This document shows, piece after piece, positions 1 through 8,621 of a DNA stretch of 64,000 bases. The stretch comes from Pseudoalteromonas piscicida. Lineage in GTDB: Bacteria > Pseudomonadota > Gammaproteobacteria > Enterobacterales > Alteromonadaceae. Under the pieces are notes generated by a model, which saw nothing but the letters and a program-made list of their open reading frames with translations, ran no database searches and had not been told where the DNA came from. Position numbers and translations under genes: made by a program. The stretch covers positions 3,288,001 through 3,352,000 of the forward strand of contig NZ_CP021646.1 in assembly GCF_002208135.1 (NCBI RefSeq). The letters run 5' to 3'. The stretch's first letter is position 1. Every line of letters begins with the position of its first letter.

Positions 1-1623
<1,623 letters not shown>

Positions 1624-1637
1624 CTAAAAAGTATTAA

Positions 1638-1925
1638 TTATTCTACGATGCCTAAGATGTTATCTTCACGCATGATCAGGTACTCTTGACCTTCGATCTT
1701 TTCAGTTTTTTCGATGTAAGAGCCGAACAACACTGTGTCGCCAGCTTTTACTTGTAGTGCTTTAGTTTCACCATTGTCCAACACGCGGCCGTTGCCTACT
1801 GCAACCACTTCACCACGTGAAGACTTTTCAGCTGCAGAACCAGTTAACACAATGCCGCCAGCTGACTTTGTTTCTTCTTCAAGACGCTTAACAATGACGC
1901 GATCATGTAAAGGACGAATGTTCAT
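1638..1925 (-). CDS. groES: Co-chaperonin GroES (10 kDa)
   Basis: Heptameric lid of the GroEL folding chamber. The 95-residue product has the family's usual length and layout: N-terminal [12 protein letters not shown], a mobile loop ([20 protein letters not shown]) that contacts GroEL, and a C-terminal strand [15 protein letters not shown] clear AGGAG ribosome binding site lies at about 1936-1940, upstream of the ATG. It is the first gene of the groES-groEL operon, 50 bp from groEL, and follows a heat-shock type promoter. Confidence 0.98.
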   Translation of the reverse strand: MNIRPLHDRVIVKRLEEETKSAGGIVLTGSAAEKSSRGEVVAVGNGRVLDNGETKALQVKAGDTVLFGSYIEKTEKIEGQEYLIMREDNILGIVE

Positions 1926-2036
1926 TTATATAGTTCTCCTAACAGTTTCTGAACAATGACAGAAATAATGCTTTTTTAAGGCGCTGTTACATCCACAGGT
2001 TGTGGTTAACACACGCAATTTTAATTGCTTTCATTT

Positions 2037-2063
2037 ATGGGGATGGGCAAATTAAAACCCAAG
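2037..2063 (-). promoter_or_regulatory. Heat-shock (sigma32-type) promoter of groES-groEL
   Basis: Read on the minus strand, CTTGGG (2058-2063) and CCCCAT (2037-2042) are separated by 15 bases. This resembles the E. coli groE promoter, which has CTTGAA, a spacer ending in CCAT, and CCCCATTT. It sits about 110 bases upstream of groES, between the groES start and the fxsA stop. The -10 half is exact; the -35 half matches CTTG only. Assignment rests on the consensus and position, with no expression data. Confidence 0.75.
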
Positions 2064-2081
2064 AGAAAAAACCAAAAAAAT

Positions 2082-2594
2082 TTAGTCTTTTCTTTCGTAT
2101 TCACCTTCAATCGTTGTTGAAGAATTTCTACCCGATTGATTTTTAAATGGATCTCTAATTTCTTCTTGCTGCTCCGATTGCTCGTCACGTGATTGATTAG
2201 CAAACGGTGACTGGCCTGAATGCATGCCTGTTTGCACTCTTACGGTGGCATGAGCTAAAAGCGACTGCGCCAGCTTTTTTCTAACGGCTGGAGTTAACAG
2301 TAAAAAACCTAATACATCGGTCATGATCCCAGGCGTCATCAATAGCACGCCGGCAATGATCACACACAAACCGGTAAATAAATCTTGTGCAGGCAATTGC
2401 CCACGAGACATCTGTTGCTGTACGTTGACATAAGCGCCAAGACCCTGCTGTTTAACCAGTCTTGCCCCTAAAATAGCGGTACCAATTACAAGCGCAATGG
2501 TAGCAAAACCGCCTATCACCTCGCTGACTTGGATCAGCAAAGCAATTTCAATAATCGGAATAGCGATAAATAAAATAAATAAGAATCTAAACAT
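2082..2594 (-). CDS. fxsA: FxsA family inner-membrane protein
   Basis: FxsA is a small cytoplasmic-membrane protein; in E. coli, high dosage relieves F-plasmid exclusion of phage T7, but its normal role is unclear. The 170-residue product shows the family pattern: an N-terminal helix (FLFILFIAIPIIEIALLIQV), a second hydrophobic segment (ATIALVIGTAILGARLVKQQG), a third around LFTGLCVIIAGVLLMTPGI with the characteristic PGIMTDVLGFLLL motif, and a polar Gln/Ser-rich tail of about 50 residues. It lies upstream of groES in the same direction, as in many gammaproteobacteria, and is divergent from cutA. A second overlapping reading frame at 2021-2203 is a shadow. Confidence 0.93.
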   Translation of the reverse strand: MFRFLFILFIAIPIIEIALLIQVSEVIGGFATIALVIGTAILGARLVKQQGLGAYVNVQQQMSRGQLPAQDLFTGLCVIIAGVLLMTPGIMTDVLGFLLLTPAVRKKLAQSLLAHATVRVQTGMHSGQSPFANQSRDEQSEQQEEIRDPFKNQSGRNSSTTIEGEYERKD

Positions 2595-2711
2595 ACTTTC
2601 TCCAAATCTACGAAAGATAAATATGGGTGCTAAGGTCTTAATTCAAGCGATACAAGTAAGACGCTTTAGAAAAGAGGCGCTATCCGCTAAGATGCCATTA
2701 CTAACCCTAAA

Positions 2712-3044
2712 ATGGAAATGGCAATGGGCGTAAGATATAAACTCGTCTTATCTACATGCGATTCAGTTGCTGAAGCGCGTAAGATTGCAACGCAACTTGT
2801 AGAGCAAAAACTTGCAGCTTGTGTGAACCTAATCCCAGCAGTGGAATCTATTTATGTTTGGGAAGGTCAGGTTGAACATGCACAAGAAACCAAGCTGTTA
2901 ATCAAGACAAAATCCGAAAAACTAGAGCAAGTAATGGCCGCTATTCGCGACTTACACAGTTATGATGTCCCAGAAATTCAAGTCGTGGATGTCACCAGCG
3001 GCAACTTAGCTTATTTCAAATGGATGGACGAGGTATTATTGTAA
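2712..3044 (+). CDS. cutA: Divalent-cation tolerance protein CutA
   Basis: Small trimeric PII-like cytoplasmic protein linked to copper and divalent-cation tolerance; the exact function is unsettled. The product is 106-110 residues, the usual family length. It shows the core pattern LVLSTCDSVAEARKIATQLVEQKLAACVNLIP, the YVWEGQ strand, LLIKTKSEKLEQV, and the conserved SYDVPEI followed by a C-terminal YFKWMDE. Three in-frame ATGs (2712, 2718, 2724) sit close together without a convincing ribosome site, so the exact start is uncertain. The stop codon overlaps the start of dsbD (TAATG), which indicates translational coupling, a pairing common in gammaproteobacteria. Confidence 0.95.
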   Translation: MEMAMGVRYKLVLSTCDSVAEARKIATQLVEQKLAACVNLIPAVESIYVWEGQVEHAQETKLLIKTKSEKLEQVMAAIRDLHSYDVPEIQVVDVTSGNLAYFKWMDEVLL

Positions 3045-4870
3045 TGCGACTCTTAGTAGTTCTTTTCTCATTGCTGATGTGGTTTCCCGCGCAAGCAAAC
3101 AATGCGGTGCTAGACAGCTTACTGGCTCCTAAACAACAGACTTTTTTACCAGTAAAAGAAGCATTCAAGTTCGATTTTGACCAGCAAGGCAACACCTTGT
3201 TTGTGGGTTGGGACATCGCCGACGGCTATTACTTATATAAGAAGAATCTTCAAATTATCGCCAAGCAAGCCGACATCCAAGTGCCGGAGCTTGAACCAGG
3301 AAAGATGATTGAAGATGAGTTTTTTGGTCGCACTGAAGTCTACTTTAATAACTTATCTGTTATCTCTAAGCTCAGTAATATCGAGCAAGGTGCAATCGTA
3401 AAAATACGCTATCAAGGCTGCGCCGAAGCTGGACTTTGCTATCCGCCAGAAATTGTTGAAGTGCCGTTAAGCACGATTGCCGGAGAAAAGCCAAAGACCA
3501 CCTCAACCAAAGCTCCTGAAACAAAAGCACCTGAGACAAAAGCAGAAGTTCAAAGCGAAAGCGCGCCTGTAGATAGCGCTAACTTGTCTTTCACTGAGCA
3601 GCTAATGCAGCGCAGCTTGCTTGCGAATATTTTGACGTTCTTTGGCCTCGGTATTGGTCTTGCCTTTACCCCTTGTGTATTCCCGATGTTCCCGATTTTG
3701 TCGAGCCTCATAGCTGGTCAACAAGGCCTTTCGACTAAAAAAGCCTTCAGTCTATCTTTTGTCTATGTGCAAGGTATGGCGGTCACTTACGCTGCGCTTG
3801 GGTTAGTCGTTGCGTATTTCGGTGGCCAAATTCAAGGCTACTTGCAGCATCCAGCGGTACTTATCAGCTTTAGTATATTGTTCGTCGCACTCGCGCTATC
3901 TATGTTTGGGGTTTACGAAATTCGTTTACCTAGCGGCATGATGGATAAACTCACTCAGCTCAGTAACAAACAAAAAGGCGGCAATTACTGGGGCGTATTC
4001 ATTATGGGTGTGCTTTCTGGACTTATTGCATCGCCTTGCACCACAGCTCCACTTTCTGGCGCGCTATTATTTGTCGCGCAAAGTGGTGATTATGTGGTGG
4101 GCGCGGTAACGCTATACGCACTTAGTTTGGGCATGGGCCTACCGCTATTACTGCTAGGTACCTCAGGTGGAAAATTACTGCCAAAAGCCGGTGGCTGGAT
4201 GGATCAGGTCAAAACGCTATTTGGTTTTGTGATGCTCTTCGTACCGCTTATCCTACTAGAGCGCATACTAGATACGACAGTGATTATCTCACTTGCCGGT
4301 GGTCTTGCCGTAGCGACAGCACTCTACTTGCATTATTGGCAAAGCCAATTACAGGCAGGCAAAGGTAAAACCACATTGTGGGGCTTTGCGATCACCTTGT
4401 TTATTGTTGGCTTATACGCATTAAAAACAAGCTTGTTTCCAGCACCTACAGCCGTTGTAAGTACCGCAACGACTCAAGCTAAGGTCGTTACAGGAGAGCA
4501 GAAGTTTAAGTTACTACCTGACTTAGCCGCGCTTAAAGTCGCCGTTGCAGAAGCAAATGCTAAGGGCAAAGTGCCTATCGTTGATTTATACGCAGAGTGG
4601 TGTGTTGCGTGTAAAGAGTTTGAGAAATACACTTTCCCGAAACCTGAAGTACAAGCACAGTTCAAAGATTACGAGCTATTAAAGCTCGACTTGACCAAAG
4701 CCAATGACAACACCCAAGAGATCATGGAAGCATTTACGGTGTTTGGTTTACCGACTATTTTAATCTTTGATAGCCAAGGTAATGAGATGCCAACACACCG
4801 CATCACAGGCTTTTTAGACGCAAAAGACTTTGCAGCCCACCTAGAAAAGGCCAAGCAGGACGCAAAGTAA
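3044..4870 (+). CDS. dsbD: Thiol:disulfide interchange protein DsbD
   Basis: Inner-membrane protein that carries electrons from cytoplasmic thioredoxin to the periplasm to reduce DsbC/DsbG and cytochrome c maturation partners. The chosen ATG (3044) overlaps the cutA stop, follows an AGGT ribosome site and opens a signal peptide (MRLLVVLFSLLMWFPAQA); an upstream in-frame ATG at 3020 would lie inside cutA. The 608 residues contain all three domains. The periplasmic alpha domain has a Cys pair in GCAEAGLC (about 126/132). The membrane beta domain has Cys in FTPCVFPMF (about 211) and SPCTTAP (about 332). The C-terminal thioredoxin-like gamma domain has CVAC (about 520). All six redox cysteines are present. 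An Ala/Lys/Thr-rich linker near residues 153-175 joins the first two domains. Confidence 0.97.
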   Translation: MRLLVVLFSLLMWFPAQANNAVLDSLLAPKQQTFLPVKEAFKFDFDQQGNTLFVGWDIADGYYLYKKNLQIIAKQADIQVPELEPGKMIEDEFFGRTEVYFNNLSVISKLSNIEQGAIVKIRYQGCAEAGLCYPPEIVEVPLSTIAGEKPKTTSTKAPETKAPETKAEVQSESAPVDSANLSFTEQLMQRSLLANILTFFGLGIGLAFTPCVFPMFPILSSLIAGQQGLSTKKAFSLSFVYVQGMAVTYAALGLVVAYFGGQIQGYLQHPAVLISFSILFVALALSMFGVYEIRLPSGMMDKLTQLSNKQKGGNYWGVFIMGVLSGLIASPCTTAPLSGALLFVAQSGDYVVGAVTLYALSLGMGLPLLLLGTSGGKLLPKAGGWMDQVKTLFGFVMLFVPLILLERILDTTVIISLAGGLAVATALYLHYWQSQLQAGKGKTTLWGFAITLFIVGLYALKTSLFPAPTAVVSTATTQAKVVTGEQKFKLLPDLAALKVAVAEANAKGKVPIVDLYAEWCVACKEFEKYTFPKPEVQAQFKDYELLKLDLTKANDNTQEIMEAFTVFGLPTILIFDSQGNEMPTHRITGFLDAKDFAAHLEKAKQDAK

Positions 4871-4877
4871 CCATTTT

Positions 4878-4905
4878 AGGGGCAAGCTTATTTGCCCCTC
4901 TTCCC
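4878..4905 (+). terminator. Rho-independent terminator after cutA-dsbD
   Basis: An 8-bp perfect stem AGGGGCAA/TTGCCCCT with a 6-base loop starts 8 bases after the dsbD stop and is followed by a pyrimidine-rich CTTCCCTT. The T tract is weak, so termination may be partial. Confidence 0.65.
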
Positions 4906-4924
4906 TTCTGATTAGACCAGTATT

Positions 4925-4955
4925 TTGCTGCTATTTACCTCGAACTCTCTATAAT
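4925..4955 (+). promoter_or_regulatory. Candidate sigma70 promoter for aroQ-accB-accC
   Basis: A perfect TATAAT -10 box lies at 4950-4955, about 110 bases before the aroQ start, with a weak TTGCTG (4925-4930) 19 bases upstream. The -10 is convincing; the -35 is poor. It lies just downstream of the dsbD terminator, where an operon promoter is expected. Confidence 0.45.
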
Positions 4956-5065
4956 ACTCCACGAAATGGAGAAATATTTGCTATTTGCTGGAATTCGGCT
5001 TAAGTTAACAAGCCATACAGTCTAAATTTTTGGCTAATGCTTTAGTTAAAGGAAGTTCGCGTAAT

Positions 5066-5527
5066 ATGTCTGCAAAATTAAAGATTTTATTAGTAAACGG
5101 CCCTAATTTGAATATGCTAGGTCGCCGTGAGCCGCACAAGTACGGCACGCAGACGCTCAACGAGATTGTTGACGGATTAACTGAATATGCAGAAACACAG
5201 CAAGTCAGCTTGTCACACATTCAAAGTAATAGTGAAGCGCAGCTAATCGAGGCTATTCACGCTCAATATGCACAATGCGATGCGATTATCATTAATCCCG
5301 CCGCATTTACCCATACGAGCATTGCCCTTCGAGACGCTTTACTCAGTGTGGACATCCCTTTTTATGAAGTACACATCACTAATGTGTACGCCAGAGAGCC
5401 ATTTCGTCACAAGTCTTATTTTTCTGATGTGGCGGAAGGCGTGATATGTGGATTAGGCGCGTTGGGCTATCGTGCTGCATTTGATGCAGCGTTAGCGCAA
5501 TTGCGAAAACAAAATAACTCAAATTAA
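5066..5527 (+). CDS. aroQ: 3-dehydroquinate dehydratase, type II
   Basis: Catalyses dehydration of 3-dehydroquinate to 3-dehydroshikimate, step three of the shikimate pathway, as a cytosolic dodecamer. The ATG at 5066 is preferred over an in-frame ATG at 5030. It follows AAAGGAAG at about 5048-5055 and gives the usual N-terminus [19 protein letters not shown]. The resulting 153 residues match the family (about 150). Type II signatures are visible: [16 protein letters not shown] with the catalytic Tyr/Arg region, [17 protein letters not shown] with the conserved Asn-Pro and His, and [18 protein letters not shown]. It precedes accB by 19 bp, the common gammaproteobacterial aroQ-accB-accC arrangement. 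Confidence 0.97.
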   Translation: MSAKLKILLVNGPNLNMLGRREPHKYGTQTLNEIVDGLTEYAETQQVSLSHIQSNSEAQLIEAIHAQYAQCDAIIINPAAFTHTSIALRDALLSVDIPFYEVHITNVYAREPFRHKSYFSDVAEGVICGLGALGYRAAFDAALAQLRKQNNSN

Positions 5528-5546
5528 CTAACAGGCGGGTCATTGT

Positions 5547-6011
5547 ATGGATATTCGCAAGATCAAAAAACTTATCGAGCTAGTAGAAGAATCAGGTATT
5601 GCAGAGCTAGAAATCACTGAAGGTGAAGAGTCAGTACGTATCAATCGCCACAGCAGTGCACCAGTTTATGCACAACCTCAACAATACATGGCAGCTCCAG
5701 CGGCACCTGCACCAGCAGCACCAGCGGCGGCTCCTGCAGCAGTAGAAGCAGCCCCAGCAGAAAGCAGCACACCTGCGGGTCATCAAGTTAAGTCTCCTAT
5801 GGTTGGTACTTTCTACACAGCTTCTTCTCCAACAGCAGCGGCATACGTTGAAGTAGGTTCAAAAGTAAATGTTGGCGACACACTTTGTATCGTTGAAGCC
5901 ATGAAGATGATGAACCAGATCGAATCAGACAAAGCTGGTGTAGTGAAAGCAATCCTAGTTGAAAACGGTGAGCCAGTAGAATTCGACCAACCGCTATTCA
6001 TCATCGAATAA
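5547..6011 (+). CDS. accB: Acetyl-CoA carboxylase biotin carboxyl carrier protein
   Basis: Carries biotin between the carboxylase (AccC) and carboxyltransferase (AccAD) in the first committed step of fatty acid synthesis. The 154-residue protein has an N-terminal [18 protein letters not shown] segment, a flexible Ala/Pro linker (about residues 50-80), and the biotinyl domain with the biotin-accepting lysine in EAMKMMN near residue 117. It lies 20 bp upstream of accC. Malonyl-CoA from this enzyme would also feed the polyketide module of the synthetase cluster. Confidence 0.98.
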   Translation: MDIRKIKKLIELVEESGIAELEITEGEESVRINRHSSAPVYAQPQQYMAAPAAPAPAAPAAAPAAVEAAPAESSTPAGHQVKSPMVGTFYTASSPTAAAYVEVGSKVNVGDTLCIVEAMKMMNQIESDKAGVVKAILVENGEPVEFDQPLFIIE

Positions 6012-6031
6012 TTACGCAGAAGGTCAACGTT

Positions 6032-7378
6032 ATGTTAGATAAAGTAGTCATTGCAAACCGAGGTGAAATTGCACTTCGCGTATTGCGTGCCTGCAAGGAG
6101 CTAGGTATTAAGACGGTTGCTGTGCACTCAACAGCTGACCGCGACCTAAAACACGTTCTTCTTGCGGATGAAACCATTTGTATCGGAAAACCTGCGGCAA
6201 GCGAAAGCTACCTTGATATTCCTCGTATTATCGCAGCAGCAGAAGTCACAGATGCGGTTGCTATTCACCCAGGTTACGGTTTCCTTTCTGAAAATGCCGA
6301 CTTTGCTGACCAAGTTGAGCAAAGTGGCTTTATCTTTATCGGTCCAAAAGGCGACACTATTCGTCTAATGGGTGATAAAGTGTCGGCAATTGAAGCAATG
6401 AGGAAAGCAGGCGTACCTTGCGTGCCAGGTTCTGATGGTCCATTGACTGATGACAACGACCGCAATACGCAGATCGCTAAGCGTATCGGCTACCCAGTTA
6501 TCATCAAAGCGGCTGGCGGCGGTGGTGGTCGTGGTATGCGCGTCGTTCGCAACGAAAAAGAACTTGCAAACTCTATCGCCTTAACCCAACAAGAAGCGAA
6601 GCAGTTCTTCGGTAACGGCATGGTTTACATGGAAAAATTCCTAGAAAACCCACGCCATATCGAAGTACAAGTACTCGCTGACGGTCAGGGCAATGCAATC
6701 CACCTAGGTGAGCGCGACTGTTCAATGCAGCGTCGTCACCAAAAAGTAGTGGAAGAAGCACCTGCACCAGGGATCACAGCTGAAATGCGTAAGTACATTG
6801 GTGATCGCTGTACTCGTGCGTGTATCGAGATTGGTTATCGCGGCGCAGGTACGTTTGAATTCTTATACGAAAACGGCGAGTTCTACTTCATTGAAATGAA
6901 TACCCGTATTCAGGTTGAGCACCCAGTCACAGAAATGGTCACTGGCGTAGACTTAATCAAAGAGCAACTTAAGATTGCAGCTGGCCAACCGCTTTCTATC
7001 ACACAAGAAGACGTGGTGATCCGTGGTCACGCAATCGAGTGCCGTATTAACGCAGAAGATCCAGAGAGCTTTATCCCTTCACCGGGTAAAATTACGCGTT
7101 TCCACCCTGCAGGTGGCCTTGGGATCCGTTGGGACAGCCATATTTACGCTGATTACACAGTACCGCCACACTACGACTCAATGATCGGTAAGTTAATCAC
7201 TTATGGTGAGAACCGTGATGTTGCGATCGCTCGTGCTAAAAACGCACTGAATGAGCTAGTGATTGACGGGATTAAAACCAATACCCCGCTTCACAAGAAG
7301 ATCTTGTCAGACGAGAACTTCCAAAACGGTGGCACGAATATCCACTACTTAGAGAAAAAACTAGGCATGCATCAATAA
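6032..7378 (+). CDS. accC: Acetyl-CoA carboxylase biotin carboxylase subunit
   Basis: ATP-dependent carboxylation of biotin on AccB. The 448-residue product is standard length. It has the N-terminal [26 protein letters not shown], the glycine-rich ATP-grasp loop [14 protein letters not shown], and the catalytic region with [13 protein letters not shown] and [16 protein letters not shown], followed by [13 protein letters not shown]. It ends the aroQ-accB-accC unit and is followed by a strong terminator. In many gammaproteobacteria accC is followed by prmA-dusB-fis; that continuation is absent here, and a tRNA locus and the accessory region follow instead. Confidence 0.98.
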   Translation: MLDKVVIANRGEIALRVLRACKELGIKTVAVHSTADRDLKHVLLADETICIGKPAASESYLDIPRIIAAAEVTDAVAIHPGYGFLSENADFADQVEQSGFIFIGPKGDTIRLMGDKVSAIEAMRKAGVPCVPGSDGPLTDDNDRNTQIAKRIGYPVIIKAAGGGGGRGMRVVRNEKELANSIALTQQEAKQFFGNGMVYMEKFLENPRHIEVQVLADGQGNAIHLGERDCSMQRRHQKVVEEAPAPGITAEMRKYIGDRCTRACIEIGYRGAGTFEFLYENGEFYFIEMNTRIQVEHPVTEMVTGVDLIKEQLKIAAGQPLSITQEDVVIRGHAIECRINAEDPESFIPSPGKITRFHPAGGLGIRWDSHIYADYTVPPHYDSMIGKLITYGENRDVAIARAKNALNELVIDGIKTNTPLHKKILSDENFQNGGTNIHYLEKKLGMHQ

Positions 7379-7394
7379 CCTAATTCGTTCTCCT

Positions 7395-7425
7395 AAAAGA
7401 GGCCGGCCAATTGCCGGCTTCTTTT
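7395..7425 (+). terminator. Strong terminator after accC
   Basis: Hairpin with GCCGGC pairing to GCCGGC around a 5-base loop (CAATT). Outer pairs extend through AAAAGAG/TTCTTTT (one G-T wobble), giving a stem of about 13 bp with an A tract on the left and a T tract on the right. It could work in both directions. Confidence 0.9.
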
Positions 7426-7647
7426 ATCCCATCCCTACTCCCTCTGAATGTTACTGCTTGCTTATCTTGTGTTTGCAGCAAAAATCTAACTCGGATTCTA
7501 AGTGACCCTATTTTTTACACTGTAAAACCAGACTAACCCTTACTTCGTCATTTTAACGATCTGCACAGCTCAACACCGTAACCACGATAACATTGGCTTA
7601 ATATTAAGCAATCAATCCATTCGTTCCGACTTTTTCGCGTTTTAATA

Positions 7648-7676
7648 GTGACAAGCCTGTTAAAAATTTTTATACT
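7648..7676 (+). promoter_or_regulatory. Stable-RNA-type promoter of the tRNA locus
   Basis: GTGACA (7648-7653) and TATACT (7671-7676) are separated by exactly 17 bases and followed by a GC-rich discriminator (GCCTGCGC), as in stringently controlled rRNA and tRNA promoters. The predicted start near 7683 lies about 37 bases before the first truncated tRNA copy but about 300 bases before the intact tRNA. Transcripts must therefore run through both truncated copies. Confidence 0.65.
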
Positions 7677-7719
7677 GCCTGCGCTTTCAGTGATTTATCT
7701 TTAAACCACTACAGCAAAT

Positions 7720-7738
7720 GGCCCTATAGCTCAGTTGG
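7720..7738 (+). pseudogene. Truncated tRNA-Ile2 copy 1 (5' 19 nt)
   Basis: Exact copy of nucleotides 1-19 of the intact tRNA at 7988 (acceptor 5' strand through the GG of the D loop), then the match stops. The next bases are an unrelated palindromic insert. No anticodon, T arm or 3' end follows, so it cannot make a tRNA. Confidence 0.9.
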
Positions 7739-7862
7739 GTAAACTTTCAAAGAAAGTTTACGTCGAGGAAGCGAGGGGATATTAGCGCAGCGACCCTGAG
7801 TGTTGAATCCGAGACCGGAACCAAGCTTCATGGACGAATATAAAGCGCAAAAAACACAAAAT
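7739..7862 (+). repeat. Palindromic insert 1 within the tRNA-Ile2 array
   Basis: Starts at the D-loop break with a perfect 9-bp hairpin TAAACTTTC-AAA-GAAAGTTTA (7740-7760), immediately at the junction. Its right end (GCTTCATGGACGAATATAA... AACACAAAAT) closely resembles the right end of the second insert (GCTTCATGGATGAATTTAA... AACACAAAAT). It has no convincing reading frame. It is probably a member of a dispersed repeat family, but that needs a genome search. Confidence 0.6.
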
Positions 7863-7881
7863 GGCCCTATAGCTCAGTTGG
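7863..7881 (+). pseudogene. Truncated tRNA-Ile2 copy 2 (5' 19 nt)
   Basis: Second exact copy of nucleotides 1-19 of the intact tRNA, broken at the same D-loop position as copy 1. The upstream flank ACACAAAAT is shared with the intact gene, so a direct repeat of about 28 bases flanks the second insert. Confidence 0.9.
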
Positions 7882-7987
7882 GCGAATCAAGACCGAAGCA
7901 CCGCTTCGCAGCTTGATGAGGTGGAGGCAGGACGCCGACAGGATATTGCTTCATGGATGAATTTAATGAGCACTTACAACACAAAAT
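7882..7987 (+). repeat. Palindromic insert 2 within the tRNA-Ile2 array
   Basis: Contains a compound hairpin beginning 5 bases after the D-loop break: an outer stem ATCAAG/CTTGAT (7886-7891/7912-7917) enclosing CGAAGC-ACC-GCTTCG (7894-7908). The right end matches that of insert 1 (GCTTCATGGA-GAAT--TAA, then ACACAAAAT). No reading frame. Confidence 0.6.
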
Positions 7988-8064
7988 GGCCCTATAGCTC
8001 AGTTGGTTAGAGCGCACGACTCATAATCGTTAGGTCCCTGGTTCGAGTCCAGGTGGGGCCACCA
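7988..8064 (+). tRNA. ileX: tRNA-Ile2 (anticodon CAT, lysidine-modified)
   Basis: A 77-nt cloverleaf with encoded CCA. Acceptor GGCCCTA pairs with TGGGGCC (one G-T wobble); D arm GCTC...GAGC; anticodon loop CTCATAA with CAT at 8022-8024; T arm CCTGG/CCAGG. CAT could mean Met, but the acceptor stem (C4-G69, C5-G68) and overall sequence resemble E. coli ileX rather than elongator metT, whose acceptor begins GGCTACG. These pairs are known TilS determinants, so the C34 is probably converted to lysidine and the tRNA reads AUA. Position 27-43 (C-T) is a mismatch. There is no obvious terminator hairpin after it, only a T-rich stretch. Confidence 0.85.
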
Positions 8065-8193
8065 TTCTTTTCTTATCCTCCATCTTTTTGGTTCTTTTTA
8101 ATGACTTACTGAAGTCAATTATCAACACTCAAATCCTATCCGATTGCAAACTATAAACGTATTGGTCCCATGACTCCTAATCACTAAACGACT

Positions 8194-8561
8194 ATGGTTA
8201 CACTCAATACTCGACTACTTGCGATGCTATTGCCTTGTAGTTCCACTTCTGTTTTGGCTACTCAGGTATTTTATGATCAGGATGGTGCGGGAGAGCATTC
8301 GCACTAACAGGGCGAACCTGTTGACTTTATCTCAGCACATGCAGGCACAACTGAGTAATTTCATATGCTCACTGGCGGCTTAGAGGCCAGTTTTATAGTG
8401 ATGTCTTGAATGTTGTGGGTGAGGCTAAATACAGTGGTTTTTATAAAGTGCTGGTGACAGAATTAATTTGTAAAAACTCGGGTGGTACGACTCGCCTTGT
8501 CGAAACTTGGCATATTAACCAAAATTCACAATCCCAAGAGCTTTCTTCCGAGCTATTTTAA
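8194..8561 (+). pseudogene. Decayed small secreted-protein gene
   Basis: Reading from the ATG at 8194 gives a signal-peptide-like start (MVTLNTRLLAMLLPCSSTSVLA) and then a short polar stretch (TQVFYDQDGAGEHSH). Two in-frame stops follow before a third stop. A different frame then continues (DVLNVVGEAKYSGFYKVLV...ETWHINQNS) to a stop at 8559-8561. Codon-like structure before and after the breaks suggests a former gene of about 120 residues with two nonsense changes and a frameshift. I do not recognise the family. The stretch 8065-8193 before it shows nothing definite. Confidence 0.5.
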
Positions 8562-8565
8562 ACAC

Positions 8566-8590
8566 AAAAATAGTGCAGCCTAGCTGCACT
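8566..8590 (-). terminator. Terminator of the 8622-9683 gene
   Basis: An 8-bp perfect hairpin AGTGCAGC-CTA-GCTGCACT, followed on the minus strand by ATTTTTGTG. It lies 31 bases past the stop of the minus-strand gene and may also act weakly on the plus strand. Confidence 0.8.
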
Positions 8591-8621
8591 TACTTTACCG
8601 CTAGACTCGTCTATCTGAAGC

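Noticed and set aside
2021..2203. 60-residue minus-strand frame over the fxsA end
   Set aside because: Overlaps fxsA in another frame and the groE promoter; no protein features.
7720..8010. Three spaced direct repeats resembling a short CRISPR array
   Set aside because: The repeats are the tRNA 5' end, spacers are unequal and palindromic, and no cas genes are present.
7988..8064. tRNA-Met (CAT)
   Set aside because: Acceptor and TilS-determinant pairs fit Ile2 better than elongator Met.
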